A stretch of 64,000 nt of DNA, from contig NZ_JBAJMV010000001.1 in the NCBI RefSeq assembly GCF_036880965.1, forward strand, positions 744,001 through 808,000, given 5' to 3'. How positions within the stretch are numbered: position 1 is the stretch's first letter; every line of letters begins with the position of its first letter. This DNA is from JAUASW01 sp036880965 (GTDB taxonomy: Bacteria > Pseudomonadota > Gammaproteobacteria > Burkholderiales > Burkholderiaceae_C). Both the position numbers and the translations under genes were made by a program. The notes beneath the pieces are model-generated. The model searched no databases, was not told where the DNA came from, and was given only the letters and a program-made list of their open reading frames with translations. Positions 43,968-51,530 of this stretch are shown here, in pieces.

Positions 43968-44528
43968 TCAGACGGCCAGGATCTCGGCTTCCTTGCCAGA
44001 GATCAGCTTGTCGATCTCGGCAATGACGCGGTCGGTCAGCTTCTGCACTTCGTCCAGGCTGCGACGCTCGTCATCCTCACCGATCTCCTTGTCCTTCAAG
44101 AGCTTCTTGGCATGCTCGTTGGCGTCGCGGCGCAGGTTGCGAACGGCGATCTTGGCGTCTTCACCGGCGTTGCGCACGACCTTGGTCAGGTCGCGGCGGC
44201 GCTCTTCGGTCAGCGGCGGCATCGGCACGCGGATCAACTCGCCCTGGCTGGCCGGGTTCAGGCCCAGGTCCGACTCGCGGATCGCCTTCTCGATCTTGGC
44301 GCCCATGCCTTTTTCCCAGGGCTGGACGCTGATCGTGCGGGCATCGAGCAGGGTCACATTGGCCACCTGCGAAATCGGCACCATCGAGCCGTAGTAGTCA
44401 ACACTCACCTGATCCAGCAGGCCAGGGTGGGCACGGCCGGTGCGGATCTTGTGCAATTCGTTCTTGAGCGCCTCGACGGACTTGGCCATCTTGGCTTCGG
44501 CGTTCTTCTTGATGTCTGCAATGCTCAT
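43968..44528 (-). CDS. frr: Ribosome recycling factor
   Basis: 186 residues. With EF-G it splits the ribosome after termination. The three-helix bundle has the signature ELHKIRTGRAHPGLLDQV, the small domain VPISQVANVTLLDARTISVQPWE and the helix QGELIRVPMPPLTEERRRDL. It lies 40 bases after pyrH. Confidence 0.98.
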   Translation of the reverse strand: MSIADIKKNAEAKMAKSVEALKNELHKIRTGRAHPGLLDQVSVDYYGSMVPISQVANVTLLDARTISVQPWEKGMGAKIEKAIRESDLGLNPASQGELIRVPMPPLTEERRRDLTKVVRNAGEDAKIAVRNLRRDANEHAKKLLKDKEIGEDDERRSLDEVQKLTDRVIAEIDKLISGKEAEILAV

Positions 44529-44568
44529 GATGATTCTCGAACGTGGGTCTTGCTACTTCTTGCGTCTC

Positions 44569-45279
44569 TCAGACGTGGACCAGGGTGCCTTCGTCCTCGC
44601 CCATCACGACGCGCTTCAGGGCGCCCTGCTTGAAGATCGAGAACACCTTGATCGGCAGCTTCTGGTCGCGGCACAGCGCAAAGGCGGTAGCGTCCAGGAC
44701 CTGCAGGTTCTTGCTGATGGCTTCGTCGAACGTGATGCGCGAATAGCGCGTGGCCTCGGGGTCCTTCTTGGGGTCGGCACTGTAGACGCCATCGACCTTG
44801 GTGGCCTTCAGCACGATCTCGGCACCGATCTCGGCACCGCGCAGCGCAGCGGCGGTATCCGTGGTGAAGAAGGGGTTGCCGGTACCGGCGGCAAAGACGA
44901 CGACCTTGCCTTCCTCGAGGTACTGCAGCGCCTTGGGGCGCACATAGGGCTCGACCACCTGCTCGATGGCGATGGCCGACATCACGCGGGCGGTGATGCC
45001 TTCCTGGCGCATGGTGTCGGCAAGGGCCAGGGAATTCATGACCGTGGCCAGCATGCCCATGTAGTCGGCCGTAGCACGGTCCATGCCGACGGAACCGCCA
45101 GCGACGCCACGGAAGATGTTGCCGCCGCCGATGACGACGGCCACCTCGACCCCCATCTGCGTGATCTCGCGAACCTCCTGGACCATGCGCACAATGGTGG
45201 CGCGATTGATGCCATAGGCATCGTCACCCATCAGGGCTTCACCGGAGAGCTTGAGCAGGATGCGTTTGTACGCGGGCAT
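44569..45279 (-). CDS. pyrH: Uridylate kinase
   Basis: 236 residues from the ATG at 45279 (MPAYKRILLKLSGEALMG). Phosphorylates UMP to UDP; a hexamer controlled by GTP and UTP. Features: VAVVIGGGNIFRG, the UMP site MDRATADYMGMLATVMNSL, and FAAGTGNPFFTTDTAAALR. The frame extends upstream but only the 45279 start matches the family. A hairpin and a terminator lie between it and tsf. Confidence 0.97.
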   Translation of the reverse strand: MPAYKRILLKLSGEALMGDDAYGINRATIVRMVQEVREITQMGVEVAVVIGGGNIFRGVAGGSVGMDRATADYMGMLATVMNSLALADTMRQEGITARVMSAIAIEQVVEPYVRPKALQYLEEGKVVVFAAGTGNPFFTTDTAAALRGAEIGAEIVLKATKVDGVYSADPKKDPEATRYSRITFDEAISKNLQVLDATAFALCRDQKLPIKVFSIFKQGALKRVVMGEDEGTLVHV

Positions 45280-45316
45280 TGTGACCTCGGAGTCTGCGTT
45301 GGGTGTGAGGCACCGC

Positions 45317-45335
45317 GTTGCCGCCCCTCGGCAAC
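45317..45335. other. Hairpin in the pyrH leader
   Basis: GTTGCCG-CCCCT-CGGCAAC is a perfect 7-bp stem with a 5-base loop, about 40 bases upstream of the pyrH start. No known riboswitch is recognised. Confidence 0.5.
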
Positions 45336-45352
45336 AACGCAGGCACAAGTGT

Positions 45353-45375
45353 AAAGGGCGCCAGAGGCGCCCTTT
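45353..45375 (-). terminator. Terminator between tsf and pyrH
   Basis: AAAGGGCGCC-AGA-GGCGCCCTTT is a perfect 10-bp stem with a 3-base loop, 12 bases after the tsf stop. Some transcription must pass or restart for pyrH. Confidence 0.85.
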
Positions 45376-45387
45376 GTATCAGGAGGC

Positions 45388-46284
45388 TTACTGCCCCTTG
45401 GCGGCAGCCACCTGGGCGGCCACCTCGGCGGCGAAGTCGTCCACCTTCTTCTCGATGCCCTCACCAACCACGTACAGGGTGAAGCCCTTCACGTTGGTGG
45501 CCTTTTCCTTGAGCATCGCAGCGACGGACTGCTTGCCGTCGGCGGCCTTCACGAAGACCTGGTCCAGCAGCGAGACTTCCTTCAGGAACTTCTGCACCGA
45601 GCCTTCGACCATCTTGGCGACGATTTCAGCCGGCTTGCCGGACTCAGCGGCCTTCTCGGCGGCGATCTTGCGCTCCTTTTCGACCAGCTCGGCAGGCACG
45701 TCGGCCGACGACAGGGCGGCCGGCTTCATGGCGGCCACATGCATGGCGACGTCCTTGGCGGCGATTTCGTCACCGTCAAATTCAACGACCACGCCGATGC
45801 GGGTGCCGTGCAGGTAGGTGGCCAGCTTGTTGCCGGCGGCATAGCGCTGGAAGCGGCGGATCGTCATGTTCTCGCCGATCTTGCCGATCAAGCCCTTGCG
45901 CACGTCTTCCACCGTCGGGCCGAAGCCTTCCTGCGACAGCGGCAGAGCCGACAGGGCAGCCACGTCGGCCGGAGCGTCGGTAGCGATCAGGCCAGCGATG
46001 GCGTTCACGAAGGCCAGGAAGGCATCGTTCTTCGACACGAAGTCGGTTTCGCAGTTCACTTCGACCAGGGCGCCGACACCGGCGACCACGGCCGTGGCGA
46101 CCACACCTTCAGCCGTCACGCGGGACGAGGCCTTGCCAGCCTTGTTGCCCAGCTTGACGCGCAGGATTTCTTCGGCACGACCCAGATCGCCATCGGCTTC
46201 GGTCAGGGCCTTCTTGCACTCCATCATCGGAGCGTCGGTGCGAGCGCGCAGCTCACCCACCATGCTTGCGGTAATTGCAGCCAT
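45388..46284 (-). CDS. tsf: Elongation factor Ts
   Basis: 298 residues. Nucleotide exchange factor for EF-Tu. The N-terminal domain has the family signature SMVGELRARTDAPMMECKKALTE in two blocks around the EF-Tu-binding TDAPMM, and the core has VEVNCETDFVSKNDAF. A coiled-coil part and the C-terminal segment GFTLYVVGEGIEKK follow. rpsB-tsf is the conserved order, here split by a strong terminator. Confidence 0.98.
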   Translation of the reverse strand: MAAITASMVGELRARTDAPMMECKKALTEADGDLGRAEEILRVKLGNKAGKASSRVTAEGVVATAVVAGVGALVEVNCETDFVSKNDAFLAFVNAIAGLIATDAPADVAALSALPLSQEGFGPTVEDVRKGLIGKIGENMTIRRFQRYAAGNKLATYLHGTRIGVVVEFDGDEIAAKDVAMHVAAMKPAALSSADVPAELVEKERKIAAEKAAESGKPAEIVAKMVEGSVQKFLKEVSLLDQVFVKAADGKQSVAAMLKEKATNVKGFTLYVVGEGIEKKVDDFAAEVAAQVAAAKGQ

Positions 46285-46334
46285 CTTCAGTCTCCATCAC
46301 CCGGGCGACAAGCGCCCGAACAAAAAATCAACTT

Positions 46335-46362
46335 GGAAAAAAGGGGCTGTAAGCAGCCCCTT
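46335..46362 (-). terminator. Strong terminator between rpsB and tsf
   Basis: AAGGGGCTG-TAAG-CAGCCCCTT (46341-46362) followed on the minus strand by six T. It lies 20 bases after the rpsB stop and should reduce tsf expression relative to rpsB. A second dyad (CGGGCG-ACAAG-CGCCCG, 46302-46318) lies nearer tsf. Confidence 0.88.
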
Positions 46363-46382
46363 CGCATGGGTGTGACGAGGGC

Positions 46383-47129
46383 TTAGTTGCCTTCGTTCAC
46401 TTCCACGAATTCATCACCTGCCGGTGCGGCGGCTTGCACCACCTCGTTGCCGGCGTTGGCACGGCCTTCCAGCACGGCGTCGGCGACAGCGCGGGCGTAC
46501 AGAGCCACGGCCTTGGCCGAGTCGTCGTTGCCCGGGATGATGTAGTCGATGCCGATGGGCGAGTGGTTGGTGTCAACCACGCCGATCACCGGGATGCCCA
46601 GCTTCTTGGCTTCGGCAACGGCAATCTTGTGATAGCCGACGTCGATCACGAAGATGGCGTCCGGCAGTGCAGTCATGTCCTGGATGCCGCCGATGTTCTT
46701 TTCCAGCTTGGCGATTTCGCGCTGGAACAGCAGGGCTTCCTTCTTGATGGCGGGCTGCGTGCCGGCATCAACCTGGGCTTGCATGTCCTTCAGGTTCTTC
46801 AGCGAACCCTTGACCGTCTTGAAGTTGGTCATCATGCCGCCGAGCCAACGCGAGTCGACGTAGGGCATGCCGCAACGCTGGGCTTCCAGGGCAATGACTT
46901 CACGGGCTTGACGCTTCGTGCCGACCATCAGGATGTTGCCGCGCTTGGACGCCAGATTGCGCACAAACTTCATCGCTTCCTCGAACTTGGGCAGCGTCTT
47001 TTCGAGGTTGATGATGTGGATCTTGTTGCGATGGCCGTAAATGAACGGGGCCATCTTGGGGTTCCAGAAGCGGGTTTGGTGACCAAAGTGGACACCGGCT
47101 TCCAGCATTTCGCGCATCGTGACGGACAT
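46383..47129 (-). CDS. rpsB: 30S ribosomal protein uS2
   Basis: 248 residues from the ATG at 47129 (MSVTMREMLEAGVHFGHQ), with GGAG about 8 bases upstream. The frame is open further upstream, but only this start matches the family. Family features: FGHQTRFWNPKMAPFIYG, SRWLGGMMTNFKT and the C-terminal GIPVIGVVDTNHSPIGIDYIIPGNDDS in two blocks. First gene of the long minus-strand chain that runs through lipid A synthesis. Confidence 0.98.
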   Translation of the reverse strand: MSVTMREMLEAGVHFGHQTRFWNPKMAPFIYGHRNKIHIINLEKTLPKFEEAMKFVRNLASKRGNILMVGTKRQAREVIALEAQRCGMPYVDSRWLGGMMTNFKTVKGSLKNLKDMQAQVDAGTQPAIKKEALLFQREIAKLEKNIGGIQDMTALPDAIFVIDVGYHKIAVAEAKKLGIPVIGVVDTNHSPIGIDYIIPGNDDSAKAVALYARAVADAVLEGRANAGNEVVQAAAPAGDEFVEVNEGN

Positions 47130-47151
47130 GAAGTAACTCCGAAGGTTGGAT

Positions 47152-47206
47152 CTAAAATCCGGCTGCGAATCGTTCTGCAACACATGACGTGCGACGTGCG
47201 ACGTGT
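47152..47206. promoter_or_regulatory. Divergent rpsB/amidase control region with GACGTGC repeats
   Basis: GACGTGC occurs at 47186 and 47193 and GACGTGT at 47200, a 7-bp tandem repeat, followed by two ACGTC motifs (about 47210 and 47219). For rpsB a weak sigma-70 match lies at TTGCAG (47175-47180) with TTTTAG 17 bases on (47152-47157). No promoter is clear for the plus-strand amidase. Confidence 0.4.
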
Positions 47207-47331
47207 ATTACGTCTTTTACGTCTTTGCAGGACGACACCTTTCAGTAGCCGGTTTGCGATTTATTTCGCTCGAGCACACCAGGCAAAACGCCTATGGCAT
47301 GCGGCAAAACCCAACGAGTATATCACCCTTG

Positions 47332-48690
47332 ATGCCTGATGACCTGAGCGCTGCACTGCAGCAGCGACATGCGGGCCGCCTTGGCGCCGTCGAAGCGATG
47401 ACGAAAAGCCTGGCCGCCGCTCGCAGCGAAGCTTGTAGTCACGCCTGGGTGCGCGATTTCTTCGACAGCGCCCTCCTGCACGCTCGCCAGTGCGATGAAC
47501 TGCAGGCCGCCGGCCTGCCGCTGGCACCTCTGGCCGGGCTGGCCATCAGCATCAAGGACCTGTTCGATGTTGCTGGGCAGCCCACCACGGCCGCTTCGGC
47601 GTCGCTGACGGACGCGGGCCCGGCTGCTCAAGATGGCGCCGCAGTGGCCCGCCTGCGTGCCGCTGGCGCCGCCCTGGTAGGTCACACCAACATGACCGAG
47701 TTCGCCTTTTCCGGCCTCGGCATCAATGCGCATCACGGCACGCCCCTGAATCCGGTCACGCGCCCGCTCGATGGCCTGGAACGGATTCCCGGCGGCTCCA
47801 GCTCGGGCGCTGCCGTCTCGGTGGCCACCGGCGCAGCCTGGGCCGCACTGGGTTCGGACACCGGCGGTTCGATCCGGATCCCGGCCGCCTTCCAGGGTCT
47901 GGTCGGTTTCAAGAGCACCGCAGCGCTGACGCCCCGCGACGGCAGTATTCCGCTGTCGACTTCGCTTGACACGGTCTGCGCGATCACGCGCAGCGTTCGC
48001 GATGCGGTACTGATCCACGAGATCCTCGCCGCGCGCCGCGTGGCTATCTTGCCGCGCCCGCTGCGGGCCTGGCGCCTGGCGCTCGTCACTGAGCCTCTGC
48101 TGCTCGACGGCATGGACGCCACCGTCAGCCTCGCCTTCCAGCGCAGCCTGCAGGTATTGCGCCAGCAGGGCGCACAGATCGAAGAAATCTCCCTGCCCTG
48201 CCTGCAAGGCCTGGCGGCCTTGCAGGCCCAGGGTGGCCTGGTAGCCGCTGAAGCCTGGGCCTGGCACCGACACCGAATGCAAGAACTGATCCCCATGTAC
48301 GACTCCCGCGTATCCACACGCATCCAGCGCGGCGCCGCCATCAGCGCTGCCGACTACATCGATCTGCAGGCGCTTCGCCGCGACTGGATTGCCGACATGC
48401 AATCCGATCTGACTGGCTTCGATGCCGTGATCAGCCCCACCGTGCCGGTGGTCGCGCCTGAGCTGGCGCCACTTGAGGCGAGCCTCGACGCCTACATGGC
48501 CACCAATGGCCTCGTGCTGCGCAACCCGGCCGTCGTGAACATGCTGGACGGCTGCGCGATCAGCCTGCCTTGCCAGCAGCCTGGCGAACTGCCCGTTGGC
48601 CTGATGCTGTGGAGCACGGCCCATCAGGACGATCGCCTGCTCTCGCTGGCGCTGCAGATCGAAGCGGCGCTCGCCGCGGGAGTGCAGTGA
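47332..48690 (+). CDS. Amidase signature family hydrolase
   Basis: 452 residues from the ATG at 47332; an ATG at 47299 would add 11. Amidase signature enzymes hydrolyse amide bonds with a Ser-cisSer-Lys triad. Here the Lys is K75 (SIKDLFDV), the cis-Ser lies in PGGSSSGAAVS (156-158) and the nucleophile is S180 (DTGGSIRIPAAFQGLVG). It lacks strong resemblance to GatA and there is no gatB or gatC nearby, so it is probably a catabolic amidase of unknown substrate. Its stop overlaps the next start (TGATG), which ties it to an amino-acid dehydrogenase. Confidence 0.88.
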   Translation: MPDDLSAALQQRHAGRLGAVEAMTKSLAAARSEACSHAWVRDFFDSALLHARQCDELQAAGLPLAPLAGLAISIKDLFDVAGQPTTAASASLTDAGPAAQDGAAVARLRAAGAALVGHTNMTEFAFSGLGINAHHGTPLNPVTRPLDGLERIPGGSSSGAAVSVATGAAWAALGSDTGGSIRIPAAFQGLVGFKSTAALTPRDGSIPLSTSLDTVCAITRSVRDAVLIHEILAARRVAILPRPLRAWRLALVTEPLLLDGMDATVSLAFQRSLQVLRQQGAQIEEISLPCLQGLAALQAQGGLVAAEAWAWHRHRMQELIPMYDSRVSTRIQRGAAISAADYIDLQALRRDWIADMQSDLTGFDAVISPTVPVVAPELAPLEASLDAYMATNGLVLRNPAVVNMLDGCAISLPCQQPGELPVGLMLWSTAHQDDRLLSLALQIEAALAAGVQ

Positions 48691-49997
48691 TGCGAGTTGC
48701 CGTGATCGGCGCCGGCATTGCCGGCGTCTGCAGCGCCTTCGAGCTCGCGGCCGATGGCCATGAAGTGACCGTGTTCGAGCGACGCGGCAGCGTGGCTGCC
48801 GAATCGAGCTTCGCCCACGGCGGCTTGATGGCGCCGGCCTACCTGACGGCCTGGAGCGCACTCGGTCGCCGCGCTTTGCTGCAGCCCAGGCGCAAGCACA
48901 GCTCGCTGCACTTGAGTGCGACAAAGCTGCTCTCACCCGCCGTGTGGCGCGCAACCTGCTTCAACGCCGAAAACGCCAAGCGCCTGCAGCCCCTGCTCAG
49001 CTACAGCCAGGCTCGCCAGGCCGAGCTGCGTCACTCGCTGCAGCTCGACTACGAGCGCAGCGAAGGCCTGCTGATGCTGCTGCGCAGCGCTCGTGAGCTG
49101 GCCGCTGTAAAGGCCGGTCTGACGCTGCTGACCGAGCTTGGACTGCCACACCGGCAGTTGGACGCAGCCGAATGCCTTGCACTGGAGCCTGGTCTCAGCC
49201 CGGATACGCCGCTGGCCGGCGGCATCCGCCTGCCTCAGGACGAGGTCGGCAACTGCCGCCAATTCGCGCACCTGATGCGCGGCGAGGCGCGCCGCCTCGG
49301 CGTCCGATTCCGCTTCCACACCACCGTGCAACGCATCGAGCCCGGCGCGAAGCCGCAGATCCTGCATGCCTACACGCCGCCGGAGGAAAGCCTCGCAGCA
49401 GCCGGCCCCGACAGCGACTCGGGCGGTGACACCCGCCCAGAGACCATGGAGCCGCAGCTGGAGAGCTTCGATGCCGTGGTGATCTGCACGGCAGGTGACT
49501 CGGCCGCGCTGCTGAGGCCGCTGGGCCTCAAGCTGCCACTGATGACCTGGCAGGGCTACTCGATCACCGCACCGCTGCGGCAGCTTGAAGCCCATCCGGA
49601 CCTGGGCCCGCGTTCCGGCCTGGTTGATGCCCAGTACCACGTGAGCATGTGCCGCATCGGCCAGCGCGTGCGGGTCACCGGCGTGACCGAAATCGGCGGC
49701 CGCTCTGCGCAGATGAGCCAGCGCGCCACGGATACGCTGCACAAGGTGCTGCATGACTGGTTCCCGGGAGCTGCCCAATACGGCGCGGTCCAGCGCTGGC
49801 GCGGCGCCCGTACTCGCGTCGCTGACGGCTTGCCGCTGCTGGGCGCGAGCGGCCTGGCTGGCGTCTGGCTGAACACGGCGCACGCCGACGGCGGCTGGTC
49901 GCTTGCCAATGGTGCGGCGCGCGCCCTGGCCGACCAGATGGCCGGCCGGGCAAGCGCGGTCGACCTGGCCGGCATGGACATTTCCAGGCTGCGCTGA
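48690..49997 (+). CDS. FAD-dependent D-amino acid dehydrogenase (DadA-like)
   Basis: 435 residues. The N-terminal FAD-binding motif is VAVIGAGIAGVCSAFELA with the acidic end VTVFERR. DadA-like features are SFAHGGLMAPAYL and, near the C-terminus, RWRGARTRVADGLPLLG and HADGGWSLANGAAR. It would oxidise D-amino acids to 2-oxo acids and pass electrons to the membrane chain. A polar insert (about 227-253, rich in P, E, S and D) interrupts the substrate domain. The overlap with the amidase suggests the pair degrades an amidated or acylated amino acid; this is inference. Confidence 0.87.
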   Translation: MRVAVIGAGIAGVCSAFELAADGHEVTVFERRGSVAAESSFAHGGLMAPAYLTAWSALGRRALLQPRRKHSSLHLSATKLLSPAVWRATCFNAENAKRLQPLLSYSQARQAELRHSLQLDYERSEGLLMLLRSARELAAVKAGLTLLTELGLPHRQLDAAECLALEPGLSPDTPLAGGIRLPQDEVGNCRQFAHLMRGEARRLGVRFRFHTTVQRIEPGAKPQILHAYTPPEESLAAAGPDSDSGGDTRPETMEPQLESFDAVVICTAGDSAALLRPLGLKLPLMTWQGYSITAPLRQLEAHPDLGPRSGLVDAQYHVSMCRIGQRVRVTGVTEIGGRSAQMSQRATDTLHKVLHDWFPGAAQYGAVQRWRGARTRVADGLPLLGASGLAGVWLNTAHADGGWSLANGAARALADQMAGRASAVDLAGMDISRLR

Positions 49998-50009
49998 CAA
50001 GCTGGCGCC

Positions 50010-51503
50010 ATGCTGACCCAGGTCCTGCCCGCGCCTTTTTCGCGTCCGCTGCACAGCGCGGCGCAATGCCGGGCGCTCGAGGCCGGCGATCACCAGCCGC
50101 CGCTGATGGAACGCGCCGGGCTCTCACTCGCCAAGCTCGCGCTGGCGCTGCAGCCGCATGCAAGGCGCATCCACATCGTCTGCGGACCAGGCAACAACGG
50201 CGGCGATGGCTTGGTTGCGGCGCGCTTGCTGTTGGCTGCGGGCCGCGAGCCGGTCGTGAGCCTGATCGACGCAGGCAAGGCGGCACCGCCCGACGCAGCC
50301 CGGGCATTCGCGCAAGCGCAGGCAGCGGGCGTCACCATCAGCCAAGGATGGAGAGATTGCCCAGGTGCCGGGCTGTTGATCGACGCACTGCTGGGGCTTG
50401 GCCTGAGCCGCCAGCCAGAAGGGCCGATCGCAGCCACCATTGAACGCATCAATGCCCAGGCAGTACCGGTGCTGTCGGTCGATCTGCCCAGCGGGCTGGC
50501 GAGCGAAACGGGCAGCGTCCACGGCGCCTCGTGGGTCCGCGCACAAGACACGCTGGCGCTCCTGACCTTGAAGACCGGCCTCTTCACCGGACAAGGTCGC
50601 GAAGCAGCCGGCCGCATCTGGTTCGATGATCTCGGCATGGCTGCGCCGGCCGATGGTCCTTGCCAAATGATCGGCGCAAACGCCATGAGCGCCGGCACCA
50701 CAAGCTGGCATGCCGCCCACAAAGGCAGCCGCGGCGTTGTGCTGGTGATCGGCGGCTCACCCGGCATGCAAGGCGCCGCACGTCTTGCCGCGCGCGCAGC
50801 CTTGGCGAGCGGTGCCGGTCGCGTCTATCTCGGCCTGCTTGGCGAGACTGGCGATATCGCCGATCCAGGGCGGCCCGAGCTCATGCACTGGCCCGCCGCA
50901 AAGCTCGGCGCTCCGGCAGCGTGGCAAGGCCGCGTCATTGTGGCGGGCTGCGGCGCCGGCGAGGCCATCGCTGCCTTGTTGCCAACGCTGCTCACCGAAG
51001 CCGAACGGCTGCTGCTCGACGCCGACGCCCTGAACTGCATTGCCGCCGATCCAACGCTGCAGGCCCAGCTGCGCGAGCGCGGCGCCCGCCGGCAGTCAAC
51101 CTGGCTCACGCCACATCCGCTGGAGGCCGCGCGCCTCTTGGGTTGCAGCAGCGGTGAGGTCCAAGCTGATCGCCTGGCCGCCGCCGAAGCGCTGGTTCAA
51201 CGCTATCGCTGCGGCATTGTCTTGAAGGGCTCCGGCAGCATCGTGCTCAGCCCGGGCGCCCTGCCCTCGATCAACTCAAGCGGCAATGCGGCCTTGGCGA
51301 CGCCGGGCAGCGGCGATGTGCTGGCGGGTTGGATCGGCGGCCTGTGGGCTCAGGGCGGCGCAAGCGCTGGCCAGGCAGATCAACTCGCGATGGCCTGCCG
51401 GGCCGTCTACTGGCACGGCGCTGCGGCGGACGCACAAAACGCCGGCCCTTTGCGGGCCAGCGATCTGATCGAACGCATGCACAGCCTGCACCAGCGCCCC
51501 TGA
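50010..51503 (+). CDS. nnr: Bifunctional NAD(P)H-hydrate epimerase/dehydratase
   Basis: 497 residues. Repairs hydrated NADH and NADPH. The N-terminal YjeF epimerase domain (about 10-215) has the VCGPGNNGGDGLVAARLL motif and LSVDLPSGL. The C-terminal ribokinase-like dehydratase domain has VVLVIGGSPGMQGAARLA, LLDADALN, TPHPLEAARLLG and the GNAALATPGSGDVLAGW signature. It follows the dehydrogenase by 12 bases and converges with rnr 27 bases away, with no terminator between. Confidence 0.95.
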   Translation: MLTQVLPAPFSRPLHSAAQCRALEAGDHQPPLMERAGLSLAKLALALQPHARRIHIVCGPGNNGGDGLVAARLLLAAGREPVVSLIDAGKAAPPDAARAFAQAQAAGVTISQGWRDCPGAGLLIDALLGLGLSRQPEGPIAATIERINAQAVPVLSVDLPSGLASETGSVHGASWVRAQDTLALLTLKTGLFTGQGREAAGRIWFDDLGMAAPADGPCQMIGANAMSAGTTSWHAAHKGSRGVVLVIGGSPGMQGAARLAARAALASGAGRVYLGLLGETGDIADPGRPELMHWPAAKLGAPAAWQGRVIVAGCGAGEAIAALLPTLLTEAERLLLDADALNCIAADPTLQAQLRERGARRQSTWLTPHPLEAARLLGCSSGEVQADRLAAAEALVQRYRCGIVLKGSGSIVLSPGALPSINSSGNAALATPGSGDVLAGWIGGLWAQGGASAGQADQLAMACRAVYWHGAAADAQNAGPLRASDLIERMHSLHQRP

Positions 51504-51530
51504 AGGCGCCGCGCAGTCAGGCAATCTCCA

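Noticed and set aside
47332..48690. GatA subunit of the tRNA amidotransferase
   Set aside because: No gatB or gatC is nearby and the N-terminal and C-terminal parts do not follow GatA. It fits a general amidase better.
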